Shown: piece after piece, positions 35,001 through 50,000 of the stretch
Layout of the letters: each line of letters opens with the position of its first letter
Numbering within the stretch: the stretch's first letter is position 1
DNA from: Larimichthys crocea
Lineage: Eukaryota; Chordata; Actinopteri; Sciaenidae
Length of the DNA: 64,000 nt
Assembly (NCBI RefSeq): GCF_000972845.2
Contig: NC_040026.1
Span: 372,885 to 436,884 of the forward strand
Direction: 5' to 3'
Notes under the pieces: model-generated
What the model was told of the DNA's origin: nothing
What the model saw: only the letters and a program-made list of their open reading frames with translations
The model's database searches: none
Position numbers and translations under genes: made by a program

Positions 35001-38000
35001 TCTGTACATCCATGCCTTACATATAAAAACGCCAAGTAGATTGAAGTGGGGCAGACGCGGCCAAGGAGCAGAATGGGATCCAGGAGGGCAAAATTGTTCA
35101 AAATCCATAGTATATTCCAAAAGTTTTGTGGGGTTTTTCTGGATGGCCCAAAGGAAACAAAAGTTCTCAAATTGTCAGCATACAATTGAACATGATTAAC
35201 TGTTAAATCCCCATCACTTGAAAAAAATTACATATCTTGTGATGCGACACCATCTCTTCTTAGTGACCTTGAATTGCCACCACTTGATGCATTTCTGCTG
35301 TGGATTGATGACTTTGTAAAACCTAGTCAAAATATGTTTAAAAATGCTCAAAGGAAGGAATTAGCTTTTTAAGCCTTTGCTTTATCTTTAAAGATAGGCA
35401 GTGAACTAGAAAGGAGCAGCAGAGGGAATGACAGCAGATGGCGTCCGGATCAAGGAGCTGCCGGGCAGTCAACAGGCCGTCCATAAGGCCATTTAAAATG
35501 TCCTATTGGCCTTAGGACAAGAATGTACTCGACTGGGTTCACCACATTAAACTGAATTTCTTCAAATATTGTTTTTCTTTGTAAGTGTCGCAAAGAGGAC
35601 CATTTCTTTAGAAATGCTCGGTTAATGGATTAGACTTGCACACTACTTCAGAAAAGTTCTTGACACACTCTCTCACTAAACTGTAACATTATGATTATAG
35701 AACTTCAGACAGTGCTGTTAAAGGTGATCGGAAACAGATCGATGAGCTTAACAAATGAGTCAATTCACAGTAATTCATTATGGTTGTGCGGAACAAAACA
35801 AAATATGTTCCAACTTTGTATAACTGAGGATGGCTATGTACTGCTTCATAACCTCAAGGAAGATGCTGCGATAAACCATATGCCAGCAAAATCAGTTTCA
35901 GATTCTTACATCTGAGTCTGCCAGCACAAGGGCAACATCACTCTGACCAGAACTGTTTTGGAGACACCCAACCAATACAGTGACAACCCTCGCTTTAAAA
36001 TCACTTAAAGTATAGGACTTGTTGCTTTCGATATTTAGTGGGTGTGAATGTATTGTCAAGTTAGTCTTAAACTCACACCCTTTGAAACACTGCATGTCAC
36101 AGTTTCAATGTTTCCGCATAAATGTCATTCTGACCAGGCCGAATATTGTGAGTTTTGGTGACTACGATACACATCTCAACGAGACTATGTCCATAGCCGT
36201 AAATGTGCCAAGGACCACTAGAATATGGGCAAGGATGTCGAACCTGTTCACTCAGTGGGCTAGTTGTGAGCTTGCAAGTTTAAGCAATTCAATCTACTTA
36301 CGTACCAGACCAATTCCCACCTTTGCACAACCCATAGCCCCTTCATTCATAGCAAGTAATAGAATACAATCTTAAAAAGGTAGTTAGGTTAGAGTATTCT
36401 TTTGTAATTTTAGTAATTGTTTTCAAAACTTTATACTGCACAGCCCAAAATCGGAGCTTTTCATGATAATATATGTTAATAATAACAATACTGGTGTTGC
36501 GGGGTTTTTGGGGTGGGGTTCTTGCTAACCTCGTCTTTCGTTCCAAACATCCAGGCTTAGTCGGAAAGGACAAAATGATGTGTTTTTTGGGTGTTTTATT
36601 TCCCCCCTCAAACCAGGTGCAATACATACAGTGCCAATCTGTACCAAACCAAAAAAAAAAACATAAAAAAATTTAAGAGTGAATATCAAGTGAATCTAAA
36701 CCAAAAATGCCAATATACAATTTTTTAAATAATTAAACAAGAAAAAAAAGAAAGGAAAAGAAAAAACAGAAAAAAGAAAGGACTAAAAAACAAACAAGAA
36801 ACGTGGTTCTTCAATTAACTCATTTCTCATGAAACAAGTCAACCCTGTTTTGTCCTCCCTCTGTACCACAACACTCACTCTCCATGATTTAGGGCCCGGG
36901 CAGCCCCTTTTATATGGTAGTCCTCCCACGCGGACTCTACCTTTCTAAAACAACATAAAACATTCTGCTCCCATCATGACAGTAGTTGCATATTCAGGTG
37001 ATCTGACCAAAAACAATTGTATTACAAAATTTATATCAGTATGCTCACTGTTTATTCTTCCATAGGAGAGATGCCTGCTTAATCGATAATAAATTGAATT
37101 TTAATTATAAAACACAATATTTCTCTGCTTCGCATCACATGGTCACTAATCCTACCGCGCGGTCATCCTCCGATATCTCCTTCCGAATATAATGACGATG
37201 ATGTTATACGCCCTCCTGTTTCTCCGCCGGAAAAAGCGACAGGTAAGTCGGGTTGTTGCGGGTCGTTTCCCCCACACCCCGTAAGTTATCATCTGATTTG
37301 TGTATGCATACAATGAATTAGCTCGCTGCCAATTTTGCACCTTTTGCATGTGCTATCGTCCGGTGAGGGGAAAAGCGGGAGGGATGTTTGTTTTGTTATG
37401 TTTTGTTTTTTTAGCGCGGAGCAAAGGCCGGGGAAAACGGGGAAGGAAGATGTTGTTGTTTGTGTGTTTTGTGTCTGTTTTGTGGGTGTGTGCTGCGTGT
37501 TTTAGTGTCCCTTTTGGCCGCAGTCAGAGTGACGGGCTTTGCTCGTCAACGGTGGGTGACAAAGTACAGAAGTTTTGCAGCCCAGCCAAAGGTTTTTTTG
37601 TCTATGAATGGTTTCAAATGGCGACATGGTGAAAGCATGGTGAAGATCACTTCCATGTAGGAAACGTTGTTACATTTCCAAGAGTCATAATATTTAGAAA
37701 TTAATGTAGTTGGAAAAGCAAACTGTACATGAAAAAAAAAAGCAAAAGGATAAATTTGTGATGGGCACATAAAATTCTGAAAAATGAAAATAATGTTACT
37801 AAAAACATGACATACTTCGACTTTAAAACATGTTCCGTTTATATGTAGTGCCTACTCACAGGGTTTTTCTGTTGCTTCTGCCCTTAATCGATTTGATCAC
37901 GATTTTTTCGATTTGTTGTCAAACAATCTCAAAAATCATCTAATCACATTTAACGATTTAACGATTATTTTTTTTCGATCTGAGAGACGCGCATGCCGCA

Positions 38001-41000
38001 TTACATTTGTGGAAATGTAAATTAAGTTGAATTAACATTCAACATCGAATAGATGTGTGTTTGTTAAATTATTGTAAGTATAATGGTCATCACAGAGCAG
38101 GTATATGCTTTTGAGTTGTTGTGTAACCTAGTTACTAAGTGTTTTGCAGGAGTTGCAGTGTTCAGGGCCGCCTTACCACCACAGAACGCAGAGAGAGAGA
38201 GAGGGAGAGTACGACGAGAGGAGATAAGCAGCGAAAAGACATAGGAGACTCCCTGGTAGTTAGAAACTGGCCTGAAAGCAGAAGTACACAGACACATTTA
38301 CTATTTGGATTATATTCTTCTGAAGTTGCCTTAATAATCATTTAAGAATATTTAATTTAAGACTATATTTAAATAAAATTTATTATAAACGTTTGATTTA
38401 TGTTTGAACAGTGCTTTTAAGACTTTTAAGATGATTGTTTGTATAACCAGCAGAGTGTTTTTGCAGATTACAGTTTGTGCTGAGTGCATCCCACGCCGGT
38501 TTGTGTGAGCACAAACTACAGTATTTTTCGCAACTTAAAAGTTCCCCGTGTTTCCGTGACGGGACCGTGACAGGGCCGTGACTGGTCCTTGACAGGTCCT
38601 TGAGGTCCTTGGGCTGGCACGTGACCGAAATGTAATCCCCCGCGATGACGTTAGTGAGTGAGGGCCCGACTGGAAACGCCCCTAAGCAGTCTGTGTGAAA
38701 ACCAGCTGCAATGCCTCATTTGTCCACGGGGGGAGCAGGAGTGAGCAGTGATGTTCCGCTCTCACTTAGACTGTTAAACATAAGACACATCTGAACAGAT
38801 ACGCTGGGGTAGCGGTGACCCGATCAGGCTGAGACAGAGCAAATCATGGATGTGGTTAGTGTGCAAAGGATCTATCATGATCCGTCTATCCCCCCCACAG
38901 CACCAAGTTATTCCGCGGATCGGTTGATGGGGAAAAAACACCTGCCAGAGATCTACCTGCCTGCTCTCTCCACCTACCTCTCCGACTTCCCGACCTCTAT
39001 CTAATAAACCCCTGTTTGAAATGCATCCAAGTCTATTCTGCAGCAACATAACAAATTCATTGTCATTTTATCATTCATTGTAATTGTACAATATGTTTCT
39101 GTTTTTGTTCTGGGTGTACATTAAGCAAATAGTTTTAGTTCAAATTATTTTGCACACCTGTATGTGTTCAGCAGGTAGTCTGTTTGTCTAACGTTAGCAC
39201 TAAATGTTTAACAATAATGTCATCATTTTCTCTTTTTCACAGTTACTCTGAAGCAAAGAAATGAATATCATCACAGAGTAACAATTAGTCCTACCAAGAG
39301 AAACACATTCATTCACAAAGCAGCAGCAGCTGCCTTAGACACAGAAAACTTTGCAAATGAATGCAGATGAAGATGGCTGCCGTGAAGTGAGTGTGTGAGC
39401 TACAAGCTGCAGTCTGATGGTTTAACTATTTATTTACTGAGGTCGTTGAGACATATATTTTCACCCTAAAACTTTGCTGATGTTAATTAGCTACGTGTGC
39501 TGATTTAAAAGAAGAAAAATCAGATTCTAGCACTAAACACCTCGGGTGGAAAAGCTGCCGGCCTCACAATGGCTGACGAGACAATTACCCTCCCAAATGT
39601 CTTGGATAAGATGCAACAAACATGACTCAACATGACTAAACATATAGACACTAAAATGAATCCACTTGGAGCAATACTTGTAAAGATACAAAGCTGACTC
39701 CATATGCTTGGAGAGCAAGTGAACGAGCTTGAGCAGAGAGTCAGCTCTAATGAGGACGATATAACAGACCTGGTCAAGTGGATAAAAATTCTTGAGAAAG
39801 AAAACAATGACCTGAAGCATGGGCCGAAGACGCCGAGAAGCTCTCCAGGGAGAAGATGGAGCCTCTTCAATTCAAAGGGACTCGAGTCTACATCTACCCG
39901 GACTTCTCCGCCGGCTTAGTCCAGAGACGTCACTGCGGTCACGCCAGCCGTCTCTCGTTTTCATGTGGTCATGTCAGCCGCTCCAATATTTTCATATATA
40001 TATATATTATTGCCGACTTTATGGCAAATACTTTGAGAAAACTGGGAAAGTCAGCAAAATAAGATGTGGTGTTAAATGTATTAAATGTGTATTTATAAAA
40101 TATGAATGGTTAAAATTTGATTAAAAACAAGTAAGTCTCATAAAACAAGTATAATCCTGCACTGCTTCAATGCTCATATGTACATTATGAAATATATTAA
40201 AAAATATGACAAGTGTTACAATGATATAAAAAGAGGTGTGCCTCATACAGAAGGTGCACATAGACTGTTCTACATTGATTTTGAGTCAATAGGTCACATG
40301 ATCTGGGAGCTATTGAGCTTTAAACCTCCTATTTACATTATGAAATGTATAAAAAATTCATAAAAAAATATGACACAACAACAACATGCCAACATAAAGT
40401 TGTTATTAAAGAAAACTCCGCTCGTAACGTCCGTAACATAGCCTAGATGTTGTTGATTTAAACAGTGACCATAGGCTAAATGGTGTAAAGCGTAAATCAA
40501 AAGAAGTATTTTTGGTTTTAATAAAGTTTGCAGTATAAGCTTTCGAAACCATCAAACATATATTTAGGCATTCCATGAAAGACTTTATTCGCAAGGAGGC
40601 TAAGCCAGTTTTAGCCTGTGTTCCAGATTAGGAATAAAGTCCAGCAAAACCAGTTGGTACTGTATAGTATACAGTTCTCAAACCAGCTGCATTTTCCGCT
40701 CTGTGATTTGTGACACTAAGAGACCAAAAAGCCCATCAAGTGCAAACAATGACAATGCTAATGAGGTTTGTATGGTTTACCTGGCCTAAAGCGTGCACTA
40801 CAGTAAATACCTGCATAACAAAGGACTTCCAAAACGCTCGTCTCTGCAGCTCTATGTCGCGCACAACAACACCAAGCCCTCCCCTCCAAATAAACTGTTA
40901 TCGCGTGTATCGGCAGGTCTGACACAGGCCTGGCAGCCCCGTGATGTCCGAACCATTTTTTGTAACTTTTTTAAGGGTTAGTTTGTTGTTTACATGCAGA

Positions 41001-44000
41001 TAAGCGAGAGATGTCATGCCAGGGACTGCGGATGTAAATTAGCCTGAGGCTAACTCTGGTACAATGCATGAAATCCTGATCAAAAACAACTCCAAGATTC
41101 TTTACAGTGGAGCTGGAGGCCAGGTTGATCCCGTCTAAAGTAACTAAGTCTCTAGAAAGAGAGTTTCTGAGGTGTTTGGGTCCAATTACAGGAACTTTAC
41201 TTTTGTCTGAATTTAACATCAGAAAGTTGTAGGTCATCCAACTTTTTATACCCTTAAGGCATGTTTGGAGTTTAATTAATTGATAGGTTTCATCAGGCTT
41301 GATCGATAAATATAAATGGGTGTCGTCAGCATAACAATGAAAATTTATAGAGTGATTCCTAATAATGTTCCCTAAAGGAAGCACATATAAACTAAATAGA
41401 TGTGGTCCTAGTACAGAACCTTGTGGGACTCCATGACAAACTTTGGTATGCATGGAGGATTCACCATTGACGTGAACAAACTGAGATCGATCTAAGAAAT
41501 ACGATTTAAACCAGCTTAGGGCGGTTCCTTTGATGCCAATTTGATGTTCTAGTCTCTGTAAAAGAATTTAAGGGTCAATGGTGTCAAATGTGGCACTAAG
41601 ATCTAACAGGACAAGTACAGAGATGAGTCCTTTGTCTGATGCCATTAGGAGGTCATTTGTAATTTTGACTAATGCGGTCTCTGTGCTATGATGCACTCTA
41701 AATCCTGACTGGAAATCCTCAAATAGACTATTGTTATGGAGAAAGTCACACAGCAAAGGCTACAGCTTTCTCAAGTATCTTAGACAGAAAGGGAAGGTTT
41801 GATATCGGTCTGTAGTTGGCTAAGACCTCTGGGTCTAGAGTGGGCTTTTTAAGAAGAGGTTTATTTACAGCTACCTTAAAGGACTGTGGTACATATCCTG
41901 ATAATAAAGACAGATTAATCGTATCCAATAAAGAATGACTAGCTAGAGGTAAAACATCCTTGAGCAGCCTGGTTGGGATGGGGTCTAAGAGACAGGTTGA
42001 CGGCTTAGCTGCAGAAATGATTAAAGTTATTTGAAAGAGTCTAAATAAACATCAGATTTTACAGCTGTTTCAAAACTTACTGTATCAGAATGCAGATCAA
42101 TGCCTGTTGAGGGCAAGAGGTGATGGATTTTGTCTCTAATAGTTACAATCTTATCATTAAAGAAGCTCATGAAGTCATTGCTACTTAGACCTAAAGGAAT
42201 AGATGGCTCAGTAGAGCTTGCTTTAATTTACGAGTCTGCTGGCTATACCATGGTGCTAACCTCTTTTGTTTAATTGCCTTCTTTTTCAAAGGTGCAATAG
42301 AGTCTAGAGTTGTCCGTAATGAGCCTGTAATACTATCAACAAGATGATCTATTTGTGAGGGGCTAAAGGAAGCAGACAAGTCCTCTGTTACAGTTAGACA
42401 TGGCGTTGAATTCAATGCTGAAGGAATCACTTCCTTAAATTTGGCTACAGCACTATCAGATAAACATCTGCTGTAGGAGTTTCTGCACAAAGGCTTATAG
42501 TCCATATAATATGAACTCAAAGGTTATTAAAAAATGGTCAGACAGAAGAGGATTCTGTGGAAAGACTATTAGATGATCAATTTCAATGCCATATGAGAGA
42601 ACAAGATCAAGAGTGTGGTTCAGACAATGAATCGGTTTATTTACACTTTGACAGAAGCCGATTGAGTCTAATAGAGAGATAAACACAGTACTAGGACTAT
42701 CATTGTGGTTGTCCATGTGAATGTTAAAATCACCTACAATAATTACTTTATCTTTAACATAATTACTTTATGTTTTAAGGATCAATATAACACATCTTTC
42801 TTATTCAATCTCGCTTACCCACACAGCCACAGCAACCCTGCCACACAACCAGGCCTCAGACAAAGGTACTAATTGCCCTCACCTGTCCCTATAAAGGTGG
42901 GGAGCTACCTTTGGCCCCACCTGACAGGGCGGTGCTTTGAATGTAGATGCTAGCCCTCACATCTACCCCCATGTTTTTTTGTTGTCATCACGACAATGCA
43001 CCTTTAAAGCCAGGGTCTATGAAGGGCTAAAATGGAATTGACGCTAGGGGGCCTAACAGCCCCCGGTTGCAGCAGGCGATGAATGTTTGAATGCTGTCCA
43101 GTGGTAGAGCGTGTTCTTGGAACGTGGATATACCCACTGGCTTCATCCAATGTGGAAAACCAGGGCACCTGACAGAGCGTCGAGAGACTCCTCAATTCGA
43201 GGCAGAGGAAAAGCATCTTTCCTAGTTTTAGAGTTCAGGAGATGGTAGTCGAAACAGAACCTAATGGTAGAATCTTTTTTCTTCACTACCTACCCTCACA
43301 ATTTCTTTATAAAAAAATATTCTTTAAGATTCTGCACTAAAAAAATAACTCATTGGATGAACACAAATTTTGGGCACGTTTTTCACACATTAAATTTATG
43401 TAGCCCCAACTCGAACTAAGTACCTCCTTGTAATATGATTTAATTGAGTTGGTCGAACTCATCCTTATCAAATGCAGCCAAAATAAAATAAGTACATTAA
43501 CTAGCCTAAACTGATTTACATTTGTACAACTCAAACTAATATAGTTGGTCTAAAATAAAATTCTTCTTTACTTCATTTGACCCCCATTTCAGATACACAT
43601 AACACAAAATCCGCTTAATATGTTTTTATTTACAATTAATAAAACCGCATACAAATATCTATAAATGTCTCTATCTCTATTAGATATAGATATATACATA
43701 CACACAGATATATAAAACATCAACAGTGACAGTCACTGACTTGTGTGGAAACACAGAAAAACTGCCTCAGAGCTAGGTATGTTTCAGGCAGAAAAGCTAA
43801 GGCAAGTTTTGACCAGTTCAGACCAACCCTGAACATTTTTTTAAACCATTAACTGCACTATATAGTGCCTAAAACTGGTATGAAATTTACATATACCACA
43901 TTTAACACACAACAGTAATAAACATGGAAATTTTCCCACCAATCTCAATCTAAACTGTTCAAAATGCACTTCGACCTTGACCGAGAGCTTAAGTTTTTAA

Positions 44001-47000
44001 GCTTCTCTTAAGTTTTTTTATCTATCATGACAGTGTATGACCTATCACGTTTAGAAAAGAAAAGAAATGAATCCTCTGACTTCAAAACTGCTTCAACCAA
44101 AGTAACTAGTACTAGTACAATAATAATACAATATCTGCAAAGGCTAAGGCATGGTATAACCAGCTCACATTAAACTTGAACTTACTATACTTACTATAAA
44201 CTGTAATATGTAATCAGGGTCTCTGCACATTTCTGACAAGCAAATATAATGCTTTTTAAGACCCTTTTAAGACCTTTGAGAATAAAAAATAAGACCATTA
44301 CCGCAAAACAAATATTCATACAGTAAAAAGGCGCAGTCAAGGATAAGTTCAAACTCAAAGCATATTTATTTTTTTATAAATCAGTGCATCTTCAGTTTAT
44401 AAAACAGAACATTAACTGCCTTCTCAATATTTTAATAGTAGGGCACTGATGTACACATAAACAGTCAGGAAATAAATACAGTTTTACTACTTATCTAAAT
44501 GCCTCAGTGCATCGGATTTCTCCTCAATGTCAGCTTTCAGGCCAACCAACTCCTCCCTTTTTTCTTTAGCTCGACGTCTGAGTGTGTTGGATTTTGTTAT
44601 TAGAGTCGCCATTTTTGTCCCACCAGAATTTTCTGCTTTGTCAGCCATCTGGTCCGCTTCATTTTGTAGACCCTCACACACCCCCTCCAATGCCACCCTC
44701 TTTCTTTTCAGCTCCTCAAGCTCATCGACCATCATCTTTCTTTTCTTCCTCTGGCCATCTTCTTCCTTTTTGTTTCTTTCCTCCTCCAAGTATGTTCGAT
44801 ATCTGGTTCTTGCTGTGGCACAGTAAGTGATCATCTCCTTTGTGAGAGGCACTCTGGTCACGTCGCCTCCATACACCCGAACATGATCGCAGATGAGTCT
44901 ATGGGCAGTCATTCCCTCCTCCGAAAGGTTGCAGATTTCAACCTCTTTATTTGTTGAAAACCCACGCTCAACTTCAGCTTGGCCATGGGATAAGAGCAAC
45001 AATTTTTTGCAGAATGCCCAGAGATCAGGATAGGACTGAGACAACTTCTGATGCAAAAACACATCAACTCTGCATCCTTCAGAAGGACTGAAGGAGAGGA
45101 ACTCCAATTCTTTGGCCTCACTGTGCAGGACATTCTCAAACTGCTGGGATATGACATCACCTGTAATTACATTTAATAAAAAACACATTAATAAAAATAA
45201 TCAGAACTGTTCATAGATGACAAAAAAGAGAAACCCATATTTAAATGTGCACTGTGTAAAATTGTTAGTACTTTATTTCCAGAGTTCATGCTGCCCAATC
45301 ACAAATATAACCTTTTTCATGAATATTTACCACCACAATGAAATTCAAGTATTCCTTATGACTGGGAAAATAGCACTTTTCATACTTTTTATACATGAAA
45401 AGGGGGATCTTCTCCACGTCTTCCATTTTGAATGTCAAGAAAGACATTTTAGCTGCAAAATGTACTGTACTTTGGTCATACTAGAAAATATTAGTTTATT
45501 GCTTAGTAAATATTCATGAAAATATCAAAGTTGACAATAGGCAGCTCAGTTTCAATGAGCGGCATAGGTACTATATACTCTCGCTGTGCAATACCTATTC
45601 TGGCCACAATCCTACAGAGTGCACCTTGAACATCGTTATCTTCTATTTATATACATCTCATCTATTCTTATTCCTAAAATTTACCGGTAGATATGCCGCC
45701 TGCCAACTGTTTGTCCTGCAAAAACTTCTGTACAAGTGCCTTCATTTTCTTCAGACAGTCATCTGGGTTCAAGTGCATTCTCTTGGGGTTCAAACACATC
45801 ATATCTTTTACAACTGTATACTTCAATGGGCACTTCTCCAAAGCTTTCTTGCATATTTTTGAGAGAATAATCTGGCAGTCTTTTCTGAATTGCAGCACAC
45901 CAAGTTCACTTATTCTGCCCTTGGCCCCTGACAGCTCCTGACAAGAGAATATTGGTTGTGAAAATTCCAGCATCTCTCCAAACACTTAACAGAAGGTTAA
46001 CAATACTTAAATTGTATGCAAAAAGTTTCGAAAGAAATCATACTCCCAATATATTCACGTTTAGCATGTTATCAAACAGGCAAAGCCCTACCTTGATCAC
46101 GACAGTTGCCCCCATTCCTATGTCCACTTCCTTGGGACTCAGCCACATTGCGTGGTCAACAACATCAAGCCTCACCAGTTTATATGGTGTCTGAGGCAGG
46201 GCCTCTCGCTTGATGAAGCGTTTGAGGAGGTTCTGAAAATACAAAGTCAATTCATTTGTGAGATCTATTTTTGTTATTGTTACTTGTGTTATGAATCATT
46301 TGTTATTGTAGTTGTTACGACCAGCTCGTTGGAAAGGGAAGTAACATAAAAATACCCAGGTGTTATGAGGTTTAAAAGTTATTTTTAATTAACAAAAGGC
46401 GCTTGTTTTAACAAGGAATGACAACAAAAAGAGAGGCAAATACTAAGGGTGCTTCGAAACCAAATTAAAACGAGAACAAAAAAAAAGGACTCCAACGGAG
46501 CTATTGTCTTAAATACAAAAACAACACCCACTATCCCAAAATAACCCACACAATCGAAACAGCACCCAAACTAAGGTATCTAACAGAGTTCACAGTCTAA
46601 CACAGGTTCTGAGTACACAGAGCAACAGCACAGGAGCTCGGCTGGTTACAGCTGGCTCCGGAATGGTGGGTCCACCTGCTTCTTATTCCCCAACTTCTGC
46701 TGATTGGCTGAGGGCGGGCGGTCGGCTGTCCAATCAGGGCACACAGCGCAGGTGTTCTTCATTGGCAGAATTGGTCCTCGTTGAGCACACACAGACACAG
46801 ACACAGACGAGAGAGAGAGAAGAGATTCCAAGACGGCCACGGCCGTAACACCCCTCCCCTTAAGATGCAAACCTGTACATAAAAGGTTTGTAACAAACAC
46901 AAAATTACAAAATCACAACCTGGACAGCGCATCAGCCACAACGTTCTCAGCCCCCTTTTTGTGCCGGATCTCTAAGTTATAGTCCTGCATGATCAATGCC

Positions 47001-50000
47001 CAGCGCATGAGTCTGTGGTTGTGGTTATACATGCGCTGCAGGAAAACAAGTGGGTTGTGGTCAGTGAAGACCACCACCGGCAGAGGACTGGACCCTATGT
47101 AAACTTCAAAGTGCTGGAGTGACCACAACAAAGCAAGTGTTTCCTGTTCTATTGTAGAGTACTTGGTTTGATGTTTATTAAATTTCTTTGAAAAATAGCA
47201 CACTGGATGGTCCACTCCATCACTATCCTCCTGAAGGAGCACAGCCCCGGCTCCCACGGCAGAGGCATCCACCTCTAGTTTAAAGGCACGAGAGAAGTCG
47301 GGAGCTGCGAGAACAGGAGCGTGGCAAAGAAGAGATTTCGCACTCTCAAAGGCATGCTGACACGTATCAGACCAGTCAAAATCTATCTTTGGGCTCATCA
47401 GAGCAGTCAGGGGCTGAACAACAGATGAGAAATTGCGGCAAAAATTTCGATAATAGCCAGCCATACCAAGAAAACGACGCAAGGCCTTACGGGTTTGAGG
47501 AGTAGGAAAGTCTTGTATGGCAGCTACTTTGGCGGCTAGGGGTTTAACTTGACCTTGGCCCACCTGTCTCCCTAGGTAGGTGACAGTGGCTTTGCCGAAT
47601 TCACACTTGGCAAGGTTTACAGTGAGGGAGGCACGTGCAAGGCGAGCAAACACCTGTTGAAGACTGCTGAGGTGCTCCTCCCACGTCGAGGAATATACGA
47701 TAAGGTCGTCTAAATAAGCATTACAATTCGGCAACCCACACAGCACAGTATCAACCAGGCGTTGAAAAGTAGCAGGGGCATTGCACATACCAAAAGCCAT
47801 GACTGTATACTGCATAAAACAGTCAGGAGTCACAAATGCAGAGATTTTGGATGCACGCTCAGTTAATGGGACTTGCCAGTATCTCTTTAACAAATCTAAT
47901 TTACTGACGAACGTCGCTGAGCCGAGGGTATCTACACAGTCTTCCATCCGGGGAAGAGGGTATGAATCGGTCACGGTGACAGAATTTACTTTGCGGAAGT
48001 CGGTGATGAATCGAGGAGAGCCATCAGATTTTTGTTCTAGTAGACACGGTGAACTCCATGAGCTACAACTGGGAACAGCTAACCCGTTTTCTAATAGGTA
48101 GTCTGTTTCTTGTTTCATCAATGCACGTTTTGCTGGGTTTACTCGATATGGGTGTTGACGGATGGGTTTGGCTGCCTTTACGTCGATGTCGTGCTGTAAA
48201 ACATTAGTGCGAGTAGGGATGTCATTAAAAAGGCATTGGTACTGACCTATCAACGCAGCTATGTCATTTTGTTGCGCGCGAGTTAAATGGCCTAGCTGGG
48301 AAGGTAACTTTTTAATCATCTCTGAGTTTGGCAGACGTGCAGTTTGGTGAGATGAATGATGGATCCTTAAGTCATCGTCACCGATGTTAGGAGACTCAGT
48401 AATAATTAACGCACTAGCGGCAGCAGGCTTGGGTGAAATGGCACTTTCAGTTACCTCACGAGAAAAATACGGCTTAAGCATGTTTATGTGACAAACGCGA
48501 GCTTTACGTCTCCTCTCCGGTGTGGCAATGAGATAATCTGTCTCACTGAGGCGTTCACGGACTACATACGGACCTGTAAATTTAGCGGAGAGAGAGGAAC
48601 CTGGAATAGGCATCAAGGCAAGAACCTTGTCACCAGTCTTAAAACGGCGAGGAACAGCAGAACGGTCATGGTGGCGTTTCATCACAGATTGGGAGGCAAG
48701 CAAATACTCTTTAGCGAGTGAATTTGCACGTTGCAATCTTTCACGAAATTTACTTACATATTCAAGTACGTTCTTCTCGGGTGGAGAGTCAGAGAGAAAA
48801 GCCTCATGCAAGGATTTAAGGGGACCACGGAGTGTGTGTCCGAAAACAAGCTCGGCTGGGCTAAAACCTGTGGACTCCTGGACGGCCTCACGAGCGGCAA
48901 ACACGAAGGGAACTCCTTCATCCCAACTCTTACCTGTTTCTAGTGTATATTTACGGAGCATTGACTTTAACGTCTGATGCCAACGTTCTAATGCACCTTG
49001 GGATTCAGGGTGATAAGGACTCGAAACAGAGTGCTTTATCCCAAGGCTTTTAAGGACTTGATTAAAAAGTCTTGACTGAAAATTTGTGCCCTGGTCTGTC
49101 TGGATTACCCGAGGTAGGCCAAAGGTAGAGAAGAACTTAGTCAGAGCCCTCACTACAGAGCTGGATGTGATCTTACGCAGTGGAACGGCCTCGGGGCGAG
49201 TAGCCGCGCACATTATCGTGAGTAAGTATTGATTTCCGGTTTTAGATCGAGGTAATGGTCCAACACAATCTATTATGACACGTTCGAATGGTTCACCCAT
49301 AACAGGGATAGGATGGAGTGGAGCAGGAGGTATTACCTGGTTTGGCTTGCCAACAATCTGACATGTATGGCAAGAGCGGCAGAATCTGGCAACGTCAGAT
49401 TTTAACCCAGGCCAAAAGAAGTGTTTTAAAATCAGATTATAGGTTTTAGTGATTCCTAAATGACCAGTTACTCTCATGTGCTATGGAAAGCACATGTTGC
49501 CGGTATACAGATGGCACAACAATCTGAAAAACACTATGTTCCGAACTGGATGCAGAAGGACACCATTTACGCATGAGTATATCTTTATTCAACACAAAGG
49601 CCACTTTTTCAACACTTGCTTTGTTGCTACTCACCACAGACACAGACGAGAGAGAGAGAAGAGATTCCAAGACGGCCACGGCCGTAACAGTAGTAGTAAT
49701 ATATCCACACAACTGTACTTGCACTAGATGCAAATCACTTCATATGTAAATACATGCATTCAGTCGGCATCATACTGTGCATAGGCACTCCTGACATTTG
49801 TAATTTTAATAATATAAGCAACTTTGTTAAACTATGCACTCTAACCTGTAATGTAAAATCTAAAATTACCCGCATCAGAGTCTCCAAATCCTCCCAAAGA
49901 AACAGCATCATTGGCACATCTGTCTGATATTTAGTCAGAAAAGGCTGGAACACTCGTGATATGGCCATGAAAAAGTGGAATTTGGCCAGCAGAAGAGAAT

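Larger units (their letters stand above)
46313..49689 (-). mobile_element. Gmr1-like Ty3 LTR retrotransposon, internally deleted, nested in the hAT-like element
   Basis: Flanked by GTAGT on both sides (46,308-46,312 and 49,690-49,694), a 5-bp target duplication. The outer ends are TGTTACGACC and CCGTAACA (TG..CA). One complete LTR (46,313-46,850), an INT-RT-RNase H frame, and only ~56 bp of the other LTR (49,634-49,689) remain; gag and most of the 5' LTR are gone. Integrase before RT is the order of the Gmr1 group of Ty3 elements, first known from fish. Confidence 0.9.

Noticed and set aside
37300..37632. 110-residue Cys/Phe-rich ORF in intron 2
   Set aside because: Low-complexity T/G-rich translation without recognisable domain or conservation.
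48627..48977. Plus-strand ORFs opposite the Ty3 pol
   Set aside because: Shadows of the 854-residue minus-strand frame with no own signature.
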